A stretch of DNA of 64,000 bases from Streptomyces ruber (GTDB lineage Bacteria; Actinomycetota; Actinomycetes; Streptomycetales; Streptomycetaceae), in assembly GCF_014648075.1 (NCBI RefSeq), contig NZ_BMQK01000016.1, positions 62,001 through 126,000 of the forward strand, read 5' to 3'. Numbering within the stretch: the first letter of the stretch is position 1; every line of letters starts with the position of its first letter. The notes beneath the pieces are model-generated. The model saw only the letters and a program-made list of their open reading frames with translations. It was not told where the DNA came from and ran no database searches. Below are positions 1-8,995 of this stretch, one piece after another. A program made the translations under genes and the position numbers.

Positions 1-950
1 TCTTCCTCGCCGACTCCGGCTCGGTGTCGGTCGAGGTGGCGGTCAAGATGTGCCTGCAGTACTGGCGTTCCCTCGGCCGCCCGGCCAAGCGGCGCCTCAT
101 GACCTGGCGCGGCGGCTACCACGGCGACACCTGGCAGCCGATGTCGGTGTGCGACCCCGAGGGCGGGATGCACGGGCTGTGGGCCGGGCTGCTGCCGCGC
201 CAGGTGTTCGTGGGTCCGCCGCCGGCCGGGTACGAGGAGTCGTACGCGCGGGAGCTGCGCGAGGCGGTCGAGCGGCACGCGGACGAGCTGGCCGCGGTGG
301 TCGTCGAGCCGGTGGTGCAGGGCGCGGGCGGGATGCGGTTCCACTCCCCCGCGTACCTGCGCGACCTGCGCGAGGCGTGCGACACGCACGGCGTGCTGCT
401 CGTGTTCGACGAGATCGCGACCGGGTTCGGGCGCACCGGGGCGCTGTTCGCGGCGGAGCACGCGGGGGTGGCGCCGGACGTGATGTGCGTGGGCAAGGCG
501 CTCACCGGCGGCTATCTGAGCATGGCGGCGACGCTGTGCACCGGACGGGTGGCCGGGGGGATCTCGCGGGGCGAGGTCCCGGTGCTCGCCCACGGCCCGA
601 CCTTCATGGGCAACCCGCTGGCCGCGGCCGTCGCCCGCGCCTCGGTGGAGCTGCTGCTCGGCCAGGACTGGCGGGCGGAGGTGACGCGGATCGAGGCGGG
701 GCTGCGGGCGGGGCTGGAGCCGGCCCTGCAGCTTCCCGGTGTGCGGGACGTCCGGGTCCTCGGCGCCGTCGGGGTCGTGCAGCTCGACCGTGCCGTCGAC
801 ATCGGTGCGGCCACGGACGCGGCCGTGCGCGAGGGCGTGTGGCTCAGGCCGTTCCGCGACCTGGTCTACACGATGCCGCCGTACGTCACGGACGACGAGG
901 ACGTGGCACGGATCGCGCGCGCGGTGTGCGCGGCGGCGCGGGAGGGCTGA
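1..950 (+). CDS. bioA: Adenosylmethionine-8-amino-7-oxononanoate aminotransferase, 5' end outside window
   Basis: PLP enzyme of biotin synthesis; it moves the amino group of S-adenosylmethionine onto KAPA to give DAPA. The gene enters from upstream: the frame is open from base 3 and gives about 315 residues against roughly 430 for the family, so about 110 N-terminal residues lie outside. Visible motifs are the PLP-contacting block DEIATGFGRTG starting at 408, the Schiff-base lysine in GKALTGGY (codon 495-497), and GPTFMGNPLA near 596. The stop TGA (948-950) shares its last base with the ATG of bioD, so the two are an operon and probably translationally coupled. Confidence 0.95.
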   Translation, partial: FLADSGSVSVEVAVKMCLQYWRSLGRPAKRRLMTWRGGYHGDTWQPMSVCDPEGGMHGLWAGLLPRQVFVGPPPAGYEESYARELREAVERHADELAAVVVEPVVQGAGGMRFHSPAYLRDLREACDTHGVLLVFDEIATGFGRTGALFAAEHAGVAPDVMCVGKALTGGYLSMAATLCTGRVAGGISRGEVPVLAHGPTFMGNPLAAAVARASVELLLGQDWRAEVTRIEAGLRAGLEPALQLPGVRDVRVLGAVGVVQLDRAVDIGAATDAAVREGVWLRPFRDLVYTMPPYVTDDEDVARIARAVCAAAREG

Positions 951-1666
951 TGCCGGTACTGGTGGTCACGGGGACCGGGACCGAGGTCGGGAAGACCGTC
1001 ACGACCGCCGCGCTCGCCGCCGCCGCGCTCACCGCCGGCCGGTCGGTGGCCGTGCTGAAGGCCGCGCAGACGGGTGTGCGGCCGGACGAGCGCGGGGACG
1101 CCGACGAGGTGGCGCGGCTGGCGGGTGCCGTGACGACGGCCGAGCTGGCCCGTTACCCGGATCCGCTGGCCCCGGCGACGGCCGCGCGGCGGGCCGGGGC
1201 GGCGCCGGTGCGCCCGCGGGACGTCGCCAAGGCCGCCGCCGGACTGGCCGCCGGGCACGACCTCGTGCTGGTGGAGGGCGCGGGCGGCCTGCTCGTACGG
1301 TTCGACGAGGCGGGCGGCACACTGGCGGACGCGGCCCGCCTGCTGGACGCGCCCGTGCTGGTCGTCGCCGCGGCGGGCCTGGGCACGCTCAACACGACCG
1401 CGCTCACCGCACGGGAGCTGCGGGGGCGCGGGCTGGTGCCGGCCGGTGTGGTGATCGGGAGCTGGCCCGGTGCGCCGGACCTCGCGTGCCGCTGCAACCT
1501 GGCCGATCTGCCGGTGGCGGCCGGTGCGCCGCTGCTCGGCGCGGTGCCCGCGGGCGCCGGTGCGCTGGACCCGGCCGTCTTCCGCGCGCGGGCGGGAGGC
1601 TGGCTGGCGCCGGAGCTGGCGGGGGTGTGGGACGCGGGGGTGTTCGCCGCGGCGCATCCGGCGTGA
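950..1666 (+). CDS. bioD: ATP-dependent dethiobiotin synthetase
   Basis: Carboxylates DAPA with CO2 and ATP to form dethiobiotin, the step after BioA. The 238-residue protein has the modified P-loop GTGTEVGKT at residues 8-16, the catalytic Lys-containing strand LKAAQTG near 37, and the VEGAGGLLV motif near 108. Its length is normal for the family. The ATG at 950 overlaps the bioA stop by one base. No bioB is visible; in related genomes it lies upstream of bioA, outside the window. Confidence 0.95.
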   Translation: MPVLVVTGTGTEVGKTVTTAALAAAALTAGRSVAVLKAAQTGVRPDERGDADEVARLAGAVTTAELARYPDPLAPATAARRAGAAPVRPRDVAKAAAGLAAGHDLVLVEGAGGLLVRFDEAGGTLADAARLLDAPVLVVAAAGLGTLNTTALTARELRGRGLVPAGVVIGSWPGAPDLACRCNLADLPVAAGAPLLGAVPAGAGALDPAVFRARAGGWLAPELAGVWDAGVFAAAHPA

Positions 1667-1798
1667 GGGAGACGTGGAGGGGCGTGAGGGGAGGGACGGC
1701 GCACAGGCGCACCCCGTGCTGGTGACGCACGCGCACGGGTGATGTACTCACCTCCGACCGCTCGCGCCCCGTACGTCCCGTACCGGTGAGGAGAGTTC

Positions 1799-2686
1799 AT
1801 GTCACGTCCCTTCCGCTTCGGCGTCAACCTGATCGATCCCGCTCCCGCCGACGAGTGGCGCGCGAAGTGCCGCAGAGCGGAGGAGCTCGGGTACGACGTG
1901 CTCCTGGTCCCCGACCACCTCGGGATGCCGGCCCCCTTCCCCGCCCTGGTCGCGGCGGCCGCGGCGACCAGCAGGCCACGGGTGGGCACGTTCGTGCTCA
2001 ACGCGGGCTTCTGGAACCCGGCGCTGCTGGCCCGCGAGGTGGCCACCACGGACGCGCTGACGGGCGGGCGCCTGGAGCTCGGGCTCGGCACCGGCTACGT
2101 CCGGGCGGAGCACGAGAGCGCGGGGCTGCCGTGGGGGTCGCCGCGCGAGCGCGTGGACCACCTGCGGCACACCGTCGAGGAGCTGGAGCGCCTGCTCGGC
2201 TCCGCCGGGCAGCCGCACGTGCCGAGTCCCGTGCAGCGGCCCCGGGTACCGCTGCTGATCGGCGGGGGCGGCGACCGGATGCTGCGGCTCGCCGCCGGGC
2301 ACGCGGACATCGCGGCGTTCACCGGGGCCCGCAGCCTGCCCGACGGCACCCTGGTACCGGTGACGGCCGAGGAGTTCGACGAGCGCGTCGCGCGGTACGC
2401 GGAGTTCGCCGCCGGACGCGGTGAACCGGCCGAGCGGAACCTGCTCGTCCAGCTTGTGGCCGTCACGGACGACCCGGGCGCGGCCGTGCGGGAGTGGCTG
2501 CCGTACGTCCCGCAGCTGACCGAGGAGGAGGTCCTCGGTCTGCCGACAGTGCTGGTGGGGCCCCTGGAGGAGATCGTCGGCCGGGTGCGGGCCCTGCGGG
2601 AGCGCTACGGGATCACCTACCTGACGGTCCTGGAGCCCAGCATGGAGGTCTTCGCGCCGGTCGTCGCGGCGCTGCGGGACGAGTGA
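1799..2686 (+). CDS. LLM-class (luciferase-like) F420- or flavin-dependent oxidoreductase
   Basis: 295-residue single-domain TIM-barrel protein of the bacterial luciferase-like family. Visible are the N-terminal strand FRFGVNLIDP, DVLLVPDHLG near residue 36, the LTGGRLELGLGTGY cofactor-pocket motif near 89-102 and PLLIGGGG near 153. These are typical of the F420-dependent actinobacterial subgroup (the TIGR03621 type), but flavin cannot be excluded. The substrate is unknown. A GAGGAG ribosome-binding site lies just upstream of the ATG at 1799. It follows bioD by 132 bp and is probably a separate unit. Confidence 0.85.
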   Translation: MSRPFRFGVNLIDPAPADEWRAKCRRAEELGYDVLLVPDHLGMPAPFPALVAAAAATSRPRVGTFVLNAGFWNPALLAREVATTDALTGGRLELGLGTGYVRAEHESAGLPWGSPRERVDHLRHTVEELERLLGSAGQPHVPSPVQRPRVPLLIGGGGDRMLRLAAGHADIAAFTGARSLPDGTLVPVTAEEFDERVARYAEFAAGRGEPAERNLLVQLVAVTDDPGAAVREWLPYVPQLTEEEVLGLPTVLVGPLEEIVGRVRALRERYGITYLTVLEPSMEVFAPVVAALRDE

Positions 2687-2743
2687 CCGTCCGGATCGTG
2701 GAATTGTGCGTCCGGCCACCGGCCGCGTGCTGTGATCACCCGC

Positions 2744-3169
2744 ATGACCGACCTTCGTATCCGGGCCGCCGGGCCCGAGGACCTGGACACCGTGCTGGCC
2801 TTCTGGAAGACGGCCGCGGAGGGCACGAGCATCAGCGACGACCGGGAGGGCGTGGAGCGGCTGGTCGCCCGTGACCCCGGGGCGCTGCTCCTCGCCGAGC
2901 TGGACGGGGAGCTCGCCGGCACGGTGATCGCGGGCTTCGACGGCTGGCGCTGCCACCTGTACCGCCTCGCGGTGCACCCTCAGCGGCGCCGGCAGGGGAT
3001 CGGCTCGGCACTGCTGACTGCCGCGGAGCAGCGGTTCACGGCGCTCGGCGGGCGGCGCGGGGACGCGATGGTCCTCCAGCGGAACGAGGCGGCGCATCAT
3101 GCCTGGCGCGCCGCGGGGTACGCGCCGGAGGAGCAGTGGCGGCGGTGGGTGAAGCCGCTGGACGACTGA
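2744..3169 (+). CDS. GNAT-family N-acetyltransferase
   Basis: Small acetyl-CoA-dependent acyltransferase of 141 residues. The acetyl-CoA binding motif A is clear as LAVHPQRRRQGIGSALL (Q/RxxGxG/A) near residues 78-94. The C-terminal part ends in the usual beta-bulge region with AAHHAWRAAGY. The substrate cannot be told. The ATG at 2744 starts exactly at the family N-terminus (MTDLRIR); an upstream in-frame GTG at 2732 would add four residues. A strong hairpin follows at once, so transcription probably ends here. Confidence 0.85.
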   Translation: MTDLRIRAAGPEDLDTVLAFWKTAAEGTSISDDREGVERLVARDPGALLLAELDGELAGTVIAGFDGWRCHLYRLAVHPQRRRQGIGSALLTAAEQRFTALGGRRGDAMVLQRNEAAHHAWRAAGYAPEEQWRRWVKPLDD

Positions 3170-3200
3170 CGGCGGGGCGGGCCGGGCGGCCCGCCCGCCG
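3170..3200 (+). terminator. GC-rich stem-loop after the GNAT gene
   Basis: Arms at 3170-3183 and 3188-3200 pair as a 13-bp stem with one bulged G and a GGGC loop. It starts directly after the TGA of the GNAT gene and precedes the next gene by 45 bp. There is no U-tract, which is common for streptomycete terminators. Confidence 0.6.
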
Positions 3201-3245
3201 CGCGCGCCGTCCGCCCCTGCCGGATCATGGGACGGAGGTGACCAG

Positions 3246-4619
3246 ATGACCGAAGTGCTCCTCCTGCTGGTGGCGGTGCTGCTCTCGCTGGCCTGCGGTG
3301 CCTTCGTGGCGGCGGAGTTCTCCCTGACCACGGTCGAGCGGAGCGAGCTCGAGCGGGCCGTCGAGCGGGGCGAACGGGGCGCGGCGGGCGCCCTCGCGGC
3401 CGTACGGAACCTGACGTTCCAGCTCTCCGGGGCGCAGCTCGGCATCACCGTGACGAACCTGGTGGTCGGCATGCTCGCCGAGCCGTCCGTCGCCGCGCTG
3501 ATCTCCGGGCCGCTGGAGTCCGCGGGGGTGTCGCCCTCCGTGTCCGGCTCGATCGCGCTGGTCGTGGGCACGGCCCTGTCGACGGTGTTCCTGATGGTGG
3601 TCGGCGAGCTGGTGCCGAAGAACTGGGCGATCGCCTCGCCGGTCGGCGTCGCCCGTACGGTGGCGACCCCGATGCGCTGGTTCAGCACCGTGTTCCGCCC
3701 GTTCATCCGGCAGCTGAACGACACGGCCAACCGTGTCGTCCGCCTCCTCGGCGTCGAGCCCGCCGAGGAGCTGGCCTCCGCGCGCGGCCGCCAGGAGCTG
3801 GCCGCGCTCGCCCGGCACTCCGCCCGGGAGGGCGCCCTGGAGCCGGACACCGCGGAGCTGTTCGTGCGCACGCTGAACCTCGCCGACCTGACCGCGGAGA
3901 ACGTGATGACCCCGCGGGTCCAGGTCATCGCGCTGGACGCGCAGGCCACCTGCGCGGACGTGGCGAACGCGACCCGGGCGACCGGCCTGTCCCGCTTCCC
4001 GGTGTACCGCGACGGCCTCGACTCGGTGATCGGCACCATCCACGTCAAGGACGTGCTGGCGGTGCCCGCCGAGCGGCGTGCCCTCGTGCCCGTGGCGGAG
4101 CTGGCGCGCGAGCCGCTGTTCGTCCCGGGGTCGCTCACCGTGGACCGCCTCCTGGACCGGCTGTCCGGCAAGCGCACGATGGCGGTGGTCATCGACGAGT
4201 ACGGCGGCACGGCGGGCGTCGCGACGCTGGAGGACATCGTCGAGGAGGTCGTCGGCGAGGTCCGCGACGAGCACGACCCGCACGAGACGCCGGAGCTCGC
4301 CCCGGCGGGCGCGGACGACGAGGGCCGGGCGCTGTACTCGGCCGACGGCTCGGCCCGCACCGACCGGCTCGCGCGCGTGGGACTGCGGGCGCCGGACGGG
4401 CCGTACGAGACGCTCGCGGGCCTGGTGGCGACCGAGCTGGGCCGTATCCCGGAGGCCGGTGACGCCGTCGAGGTGGCCGGCTGGCGGCTCGAGGTGGTGG
4501 ACGCCGCGGGCCACCGGGCCGCACGGGTCCTGCTGCACGCGCCGCTCGCCGAGGACGCGGCAGAGGGCGGGGGCGCCGCGGACGACGCGGCCGACGGAAA
4601 GGGAGGCGGGAGGCGATGA
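3246..4619 (+). CDS. CNNM/HlyC-CorC family membrane protein with CBS pair
   Basis: 457-residue inner-membrane protein of the CNNM/CorC group, proposed to act in Mg2+/Co2+ transport or its control. Order of domains: a DUF21 transmembrane domain (residues about 1-200, first segment LLLLVAVLLSLACGAF, with GELVPKNWAIA near 120), a CBS pair (about 215-350, beginning ENVMTPRVQVIALD), and a C-terminal CorC/HlyC domain (about 370-440, LAGLVATELGRIPEAGDAV). The last four bases ATGA overlap the next, paralogous gene, so the pair is co-translated. RBS GGAGG lies just upstream. Confidence 0.9.
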   Translation: MTEVLLLLVAVLLSLACGAFVAAEFSLTTVERSELERAVERGERGAAGALAAVRNLTFQLSGAQLGITVTNLVVGMLAEPSVAALISGPLESAGVSPSVSGSIALVVGTALSTVFLMVVGELVPKNWAIASPVGVARTVATPMRWFSTVFRPFIRQLNDTANRVVRLLGVEPAEELASARGRQELAALARHSAREGALEPDTAELFVRTLNLADLTAENVMTPRVQVIALDAQATCADVANATRATGLSRFPVYRDGLDSVIGTIHVKDVLAVPAERRALVPVAELAREPLFVPGSLTVDRLLDRLSGKRTMAVVIDEYGGTAGVATLEDIVEEVVGEVRDEHDPHETPELAPAGADDEGRALYSADGSARTDRLARVGLRAPDGPYETLAGLVATELGRIPEAGDAVEVAGWRLEVVDAAGHRAARVLLHAPLAEDAAEGGGAADDAADGKGGGRR

Positions 4620-5638
4620 CCGCCGTCCAGCTGCTGATCGGCCTGGCGACACTGGTCCTGAACGCCTTCTTCGTGGGCGCCGAGTTCGCGCTGATCTCCG
4701 TGCGCCGCAGCCAGATCGAGCGGTACGTCGAGGAGGGTGAACGGGGCGACCGGCGGGCGGAGCGCGTGCTGTGGGGGCTGGAGCACGTGTCCGCGCTGAT
4801 GGCGGCGGCCCAGCTCGGCATCACCCTGTGCACGCTGGTCCTCGGTGTGGTGGCCGAGCCCGCGATCGCGCACCTGCTGGAGCCGGTGTTCCCCGCGGTG
4901 GGCGTGCCGGAGGGCGCCGGGCACGCGGTGTCGTTCGTGATCGCGCTGATCGCCGCCACGTACCTGCACATGCTGCTCGGCGAGATGGTCCCGAAGAACG
5001 TCGCCCTCGCGGAGCCGGTGCGCACCGCGCTGCTGCTGGGCCCGCCGCTGGTGGCGCTGTCCAGGGCGCTGCGTCCGGTGATCTTCGCCGTCAACGCCTT
5101 CGCGAACGGGCTGCTGAAACTGCTGCGGATCGAGACGAGGGACGAGGTCGCCGCCACCTTCTCGGACGCCGAGCTGGCCCGGATCGTGCAGGACTCCGGC
5201 GAGGCCGGGCTGCTCGACGACCGCGCGCGGGAACGGCTGCACGACGCGCTGGAGCTGGGCCGGCGGCCCGTGCGGGACGTGGTGCTGCCGCTGGAGCGCG
5301 TCGTGTACGCACGCGTGGGGGTCACCCCGGACGGGCTGGAACGGCTCACGGCCGAGTCCGGTTTCTCCCGGTTCCCCGTGGCGGACTCCGGCCGCCGGAT
5401 CGTGGGCTACCTGCATGTGAAGGACGCGCTGGACGCCATGCCCCGCGACCTGCCGTTCCCGGTGCGGGACATGCGGCCGATCGCCCGGGTGCGGGAGACC
5501 ACGCCTCTCGACGACGTGCTGACGGCGATGCGGCGCAGCCGGACGCACCTGGCGGCGGTCCTGGGCGCGGACGGCCGGCTGGCGGGTCTGGTGACCATGG
5601 AGGACGTGCTGCGGGAGCTGTTCGGCCGGCAGGTGTGA
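4616..5638 (+). CDS. CNNM-family membrane protein with CBS pair, no C-terminal CorC domain
   Basis: 340-residue paralogue of the preceding gene, starting in its stop codon (ATGA overlap). It has the DUF21 membrane domain (residues 1-190, including GEMVPKNVALAEPV near 122) and a CBS pair (about 215-340, ending LVTMEDVLRELFG). It stops right after the second CBS motif, so it lacks the CorC/HlyC domain of its partner. Such tandem long/short pairs are frequent in actinobacteria and suggest a heteromer; that is inference. Confidence 0.9.
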   Translation: MTAVQLLIGLATLVLNAFFVGAEFALISVRRSQIERYVEEGERGDRRAERVLWGLEHVSALMAAAQLGITLCTLVLGVVAEPAIAHLLEPVFPAVGVPEGAGHAVSFVIALIAATYLHMLLGEMVPKNVALAEPVRTALLLGPPLVALSRALRPVIFAVNAFANGLLKLLRIETRDEVAATFSDAELARIVQDSGEAGLLDDRARERLHDALELGRRPVRDVVLPLERVVYARVGVTPDGLERLTAESGFSRFPVADSGRRIVGYLHVKDALDAMPRDLPFPVRDMRPIARVRETTPLDDVLTAMRRSRTHLAAVLGADGRLAGLVTMEDVLRELFGRQV

Positions 5639-6439
5639 GGGCCCGCGCGCATGCCGCCCCTACCGCCGGGGCCGACCGACCGCTGGGTACGGCTCCGCGT
5701 TAGCATCGTCGACGCCATGCAGACGAACCCCACCTACACCAGCCTCGTCGCGGTCGGCGACTCCTTCACCGAGGGCATGTCGGACCTGCTGCCCGACGGT
5801 TCCTACCGTGGCTGGGCGGATCTCCTCGCGGCCCGGATGGCAGCGCGGACCCCCGGCTTCCGGTACGCCAACCTCGCGGTGCGCGGCAAGCTCATCGGAC
5901 AGATCGTCGACGAGCAGGTGGACCTCGCGGCCGCGATGGGCGCGGACGTGATCACCCTCGTGGGCGGCCTGAACGACACCCTGCGGCCCAAGTGCGACAT
6001 GGCACGGGTGCGCGGCCTCCTGGAGGAGGCCGTGGAACGGCTCGCACCGGCCTGCAAGCAGCTCGTGCTGATGCGCAGCCCGGGCCGGCGGGGTCCGGTG
6101 CTGGAGCGGTTCCGGCCCCGCATGGAGGAGCTGTTCGCGCACATCGACGCCCTCGCCGCGCGGCACGGGGCGCTCGTGGTGGACCTGTACGGGGCGCCCT
6201 CGCTCGCGGACCCGCGCATGTGGGACGTGGACCGGCTGCATCTGACGGCCGAGGGGCACCGCCGGGTCGCGGAGGCGGTCTGGCAGGGGCTCGGGTACGA
6301 GGCGGAGGACACCGGGTGGCGCACGCCCCTGGCGCTGACTCCGCCGCCCGCGTGGTTCGCGCGGCGGATCGCCGACGTCCGCTTCACCCGGCAGCACCTG
6401 CTGCCGTGGATAGGCCGCCGCCTGACCGGCCGCTCCTCG

Positions 6440-6450
6440 GGGGACGGCCG
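6440..6450. repeat. 11-bp direct repeat, left copy, bounding the insertion
   Basis: GGGGACGGCCG, identical to 8996-9006. It lies inside the SGNH reading frame (codons for G-D-G-R). Joining the two copies restores the frame exactly. It could be a target-site duplication or the homology used for recombination. Confidence 0.7.
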
Positions 6451-6455
6451 GACAG

Positions 6456-6483
6456 GCGCCCAGTTCAGCGCTGAGCTGGGCGC
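6456..6483. repeat. 28-nt near-perfect palindrome at left edge of the insertion
   Basis: Arms GCGCCCAG (6456-6463) and CTGGGCGC (6476-6483) enclose the inner palindrome TCAGCGCTGA (6465-6474). The only mismatch is the T/G pair at 6464/6475. It starts 6 bp inside the proposed insertion boundary. It could form a cruciform or hairpin, bind a dimeric protein, or act as a terminator. Confidence 0.55.
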
Positions 6484-6556
6484 AGCCTTCTGGGTCACCC
6501 CTGCGGACCACATGAACCCCGGGCCTGTGACGGACTGGCGACGGGCGGAGCCGTAA

Positions 6557-6876
6557 CCCGGAGCCCGCCCGACTGCCCCGTGCCGATGCGGTAAGTCTTG
6601 GGCGGGCTCGCGCCGAACCGAAGGGCTGACTCCTCAGGATCATTCGACTGCCGGGCATGTCCTCGCCCGTCACAGCGTCATCCGCCGGATGGTTGCGGGG
6701 CTCGACGCGCCGTGAGTCGCACTGACACAGAACGTCAACTGATTGATTCTCAGGGGACTGGTCGCTGTCCTGGTCCTGCGTAGGGTTTCAACAAGGCGGC
6801 AGTGCGGCATTCGCACACTCGATCTGCTGCCGCGCCGAGTGTTCCGGCGCTTCTGCGAGAGAAGGAAGCACACCCT
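6557..6876. other. Gene-free 320-bp stretch inside the insertion
   Basis: No credible gene on either strand. Reading frames here lack the high G/C third positions of true genes. The part around 6720-6800 is visibly richer in A/T than its neighbours and probably holds the promoter of the oxidoreductase. No transposase fragment could be recognised by eye. Confidence 0.5.
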
Positions 6877-7785
6877 ATGCGCGCCCTTGTGGTCGCTCAC
6901 GGCGAGGCCGGACCCATCCGGTTCGCCGATGTCGATGAACCCGTGCCGTCCACCGGTGAGGCGTTGGTGGAGATACGGCACATCGGTCTCAACTTCGGTG
7001 AGCTCAACTACGTGGACCAGTGGCCGGCCGGCGCTGTGCACGGTCACGACGCGGCCGGTGTCGTGGTGCGCGCCGCATCCGACGGCTCGGGGCCGTCCGA
7101 AGGCACACGCGTCGCGGTGGGGATGGCTCCCCACGCGTGGGCGGAGCGAGTGGCCGTCGGCCCCGCCTCGCTCGCCACCGTCCCCGAGGGCGTGGACCTG
7201 GCCGACGCAGCCGCGCTGGGGATCGCCGGAGTCACCGCACTCCGGGTGCTGCGCAAGCGTTCCCTGCTGGCGCGCAACGTCCTGGTCACCGGCGCAAGCG
7301 GGGGCGTGGGACACTTCGCCGTCCAGTTGGCGGCGCTGGCGGGCGCCCGGGTGACGGCACTCGTCGGTTCGCCGGACCGGGCCGCCGGACTCCGCGAACT
7401 CGGCGCCGACGAGGTCCTGACCGACCTGGCCGAGACCGAGCACCGGTTCGACCTCGTCCTGGACACGGTCGGCGGGCCGCTGGTGGCCCAGGCGTGGAGT
7501 GCCCTCGCCGAGGGCGGCACCATCCACCTGGTCGGTTATTCCTCGGGGCAGGGAACCACGTTCCCGGCAGAGGCCTTGTTCGGCTTCGGCGAACCCCGCA
7601 GCATCGCCACCTATGGCGACATGACGCCGACCGGCGGGGACCTGACGGACCTGCTGGGCCTCATGGCCGCCGGGAGGCTCTCGGCACCGGTCGGACTGCG
7701 AGGCGACTGGCGGGACGTGGACGACGCCGTCCAGGCACTGTTCGCGCGGAAGGTGCACGGGAAGATCGTTCTCGACGTGACCTGA
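6877..7785 (+). CDS. Zinc-binding alcohol dehydrogenase / quinone oxidoreductase family protein
   Basis: 302-residue medium-chain dehydrogenase/reductase. It has a GroES-like N-terminal half (GLNFGELNYVDQWPAG, then HGHDAAGVV near residue 54) and a Rossmann half with NVLVTGASGGVGHFAVQLA near 140. It ends with the family signature HGKIVLDVT. The structural-zinc cysteine cluster is absent, as in the NADPH:quinone oxidoreductase branch. The ATG at 6877 follows a GAGAGAAGGA ribosome-binding site. It sits inside the inserted block, 71 bp before an AraC-type regulator with which it probably forms a unit. Confidence 0.85.
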   Translation: MRALVVAHGEAGPIRFADVDEPVPSTGEALVEIRHIGLNFGELNYVDQWPAGAVHGHDAAGVVVRAASDGSGPSEGTRVAVGMAPHAWAERVAVGPASLATVPEGVDLADAAALGIAGVTALRVLRKRSLLARNVLVTGASGGVGHFAVQLAALAGARVTALVGSPDRAAGLRELGADEVLTDLAETEHRFDLVLDTVGGPLVAQAWSALAEGGTIHLVGYSSGQGTTFPAEALFGFGEPRSIATYGDMTPTGGDLTDLLGLMAAGRLSAPVGLRGDWRDVDDAVQALFARKVHGKIVLDVT

Positions 7786-7856
7786 AGCTCTTGAGGAGGG
7801 GACACACGCCGCCGCCCGCCGGTGGGCGGTTCGCGGCGGTGGACGAGAATGGGCCC

Positions 7857-8774
7857 ATGGATGTGCTGGCGGAGGTTTTGCGTGTCTCAGGTGCGCGTGG
7901 GGCGCTCGGAGTCACGCTGAAGGCCGGAGGAACCTGGGGCCTGTGGCTGGACACCTTTCCAGGAGCGGCACTGCATGTGGTGTCCCACGGCACGATGTGG
8001 CTCCACGTCACAGGAGAGAAACCTCGTCAGGTGCAGGCCGGAGACGCCGTCCTGGTGCCGCCGGGCACCGCACACGGGATAGCCGGCAGGGCCGGCGTGA
8101 CCATGGGTTCCTGCGACCGTGAGGCGGCGGCCCGGGCTTTCGGCGATGGCCGAGCCCTGCGTCTGGGCTCGGCACCGGTGCAGACAGAAGTGATCGTTCT
8201 GCACTATGAGCAGGACCCGGAGGTGAGCACACCGGTGCTTGCCTCCCTCGCCCGGCCGATGCACGTCACAGCCCGCCAGAACGCGCAGTTCGGAAGGACC
8301 GTCGAACTCCTCACGGCGGAACTCGCACAGCCCCAGATCGGCACCACCGCCGCCATCAACAGCATCGTCGACCTCCTGCTCGTCCAGTTCGTACGCGCCT
8401 GGCTGGCCCGCCACCCGGAGGAGCAGTCCGGCTCATGGCTGGGTGCCATGCGTGATCCGGTCGTTCGTGACGCCCTGGCACGTGTCCACGCCCGACCGGA
8501 ACACCCCTGGACCACGGAGACCCTGGCCGCCGCGACGAGCGTCTCCCGGGCGACGCTGTCCAGGCATTTCCGGTCCGCCCTCGGACAGACGCCGGGCGCG
8601 TACGTGACGCAGTGGCGCATCGCCCTGGCATCGGTCCGGCTCCGCGACACCGATGAGCCGGTCGAGTCGATCTCGTACGCGGTCGGCTACGCCTCTCCGC
8701 ACGCTTTCAACCGTGCCTTCCGACGTGCCCGAGGCATGCCCCCGGGCGAGTACCGTGCTCGACTTCGCAAGTGA
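7857..8774 (+). CDS. AraC-family transcriptional regulator with cupin sensor domain
   Basis: 305-residue regulator. The N-terminal half is a cupin-type effector domain (about residues 15-180; VQAGDAVLVPPGTAHG near 60-76). The C-terminal 100 residues carry the AraC double helix-turn-helix, with TLAAATSVSRATLSRHF in the first and SISYAVGYASPHAFNRAFRR in the second. This layout is the cupin/AraC type often divergent to or beside oxidoreductases. It probably controls the upstream dehydrogenase; that is inferred from adjacency. The start is the ATG at 7857; upstream frame continuation belongs to a shadow frame. Confidence 0.88.
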   Translation: MDVLAEVLRVSGARGALGVTLKAGGTWGLWLDTFPGAALHVVSHGTMWLHVTGEKPRQVQAGDAVLVPPGTAHGIAGRAGVTMGSCDREAAARAFGDGRALRLGSAPVQTEVIVLHYEQDPEVSTPVLASLARPMHVTARQNAQFGRTVELLTAELAQPQIGTTAAINSIVDLLLVQFVRAWLARHPEEQSGSWLGAMRDPVVRDALARVHARPEHPWTTETLAAATSVSRATLSRHFRSALGQTPGAYVTQWRIALASVRLRDTDEPVESISYAVGYASPHAFNRAFRRARGMPPGEYRARLRK

Positions 8775-8995
8775 TCGCGGGCAGACGATCACCGGCAACA
8801 CGTGAGCACGGGTGCGGTCCTGGCGGGCGGGTAAGGGCGACGGAGCCTGTGTGCAACGTCTCCGGGCTGCGTCCATGGCGGCTGACCGCGGTCCGCGGGG
8901 TAGCCAGGCAAGCTCCGAGCCGGCCGCTTCCCGAACCATTGGCCCAGCAGGTTCTCACACGCGGCCTGGCACTGCTCATCGTCGGGCGTGTGACC
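8775..8995. other. Gene-free right flank of the insertion
   Basis: About 220 bp between the AraC gene and the right 11-bp repeat. Frames on both strands exist but none resembles a known protein or has a ribosome-binding site. It may be the 3' flank carried along with the inserted genes. Confidence 0.4.

Larger units (their letters stand above)
5717..6556 (+). pseudogene. SGNH/GDSL hydrolase with 3' end replaced by insertion
   Basis: GDSL-type esterase/lipase of the SGNH fold. Block I GDSFTEG (Ser nucleophile, residues about 14-20), block III GGLND near 85 and the catalytic Asp/His in DRLHLTAEGH near 173-182 are all present, so the catalytic domain is complete. The start is the ATG at 5717; the upstream ATG at 5651 is outside the homologous region. 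After SSGDGR (base 6450) the frame runs into 35 unrelated residues and stops at 6554-6556. The expected continuation, PAKRPDLLPYEGP, is found in frame at 9007 next to purB. The protein may still be active because only the tail is altered, hence broken or modified rather than dead. Confidence 0.75.

Noticed and set aside
1802..5548. 1248-codon open frame on the minus strand opposite the LLM, GNAT and CNNM genes
   Set aside because: It is a shadow of well-supported plus-strand genes in very GC-rich DNA; low complexity with Arg/Pro/His runs and no domain.
6451..6876. Transposase or integrase remnant at the left side of the insertion
   Set aside because: Frames on both strands were read; none shows DDE, serine or tyrosine recombinase motifs.
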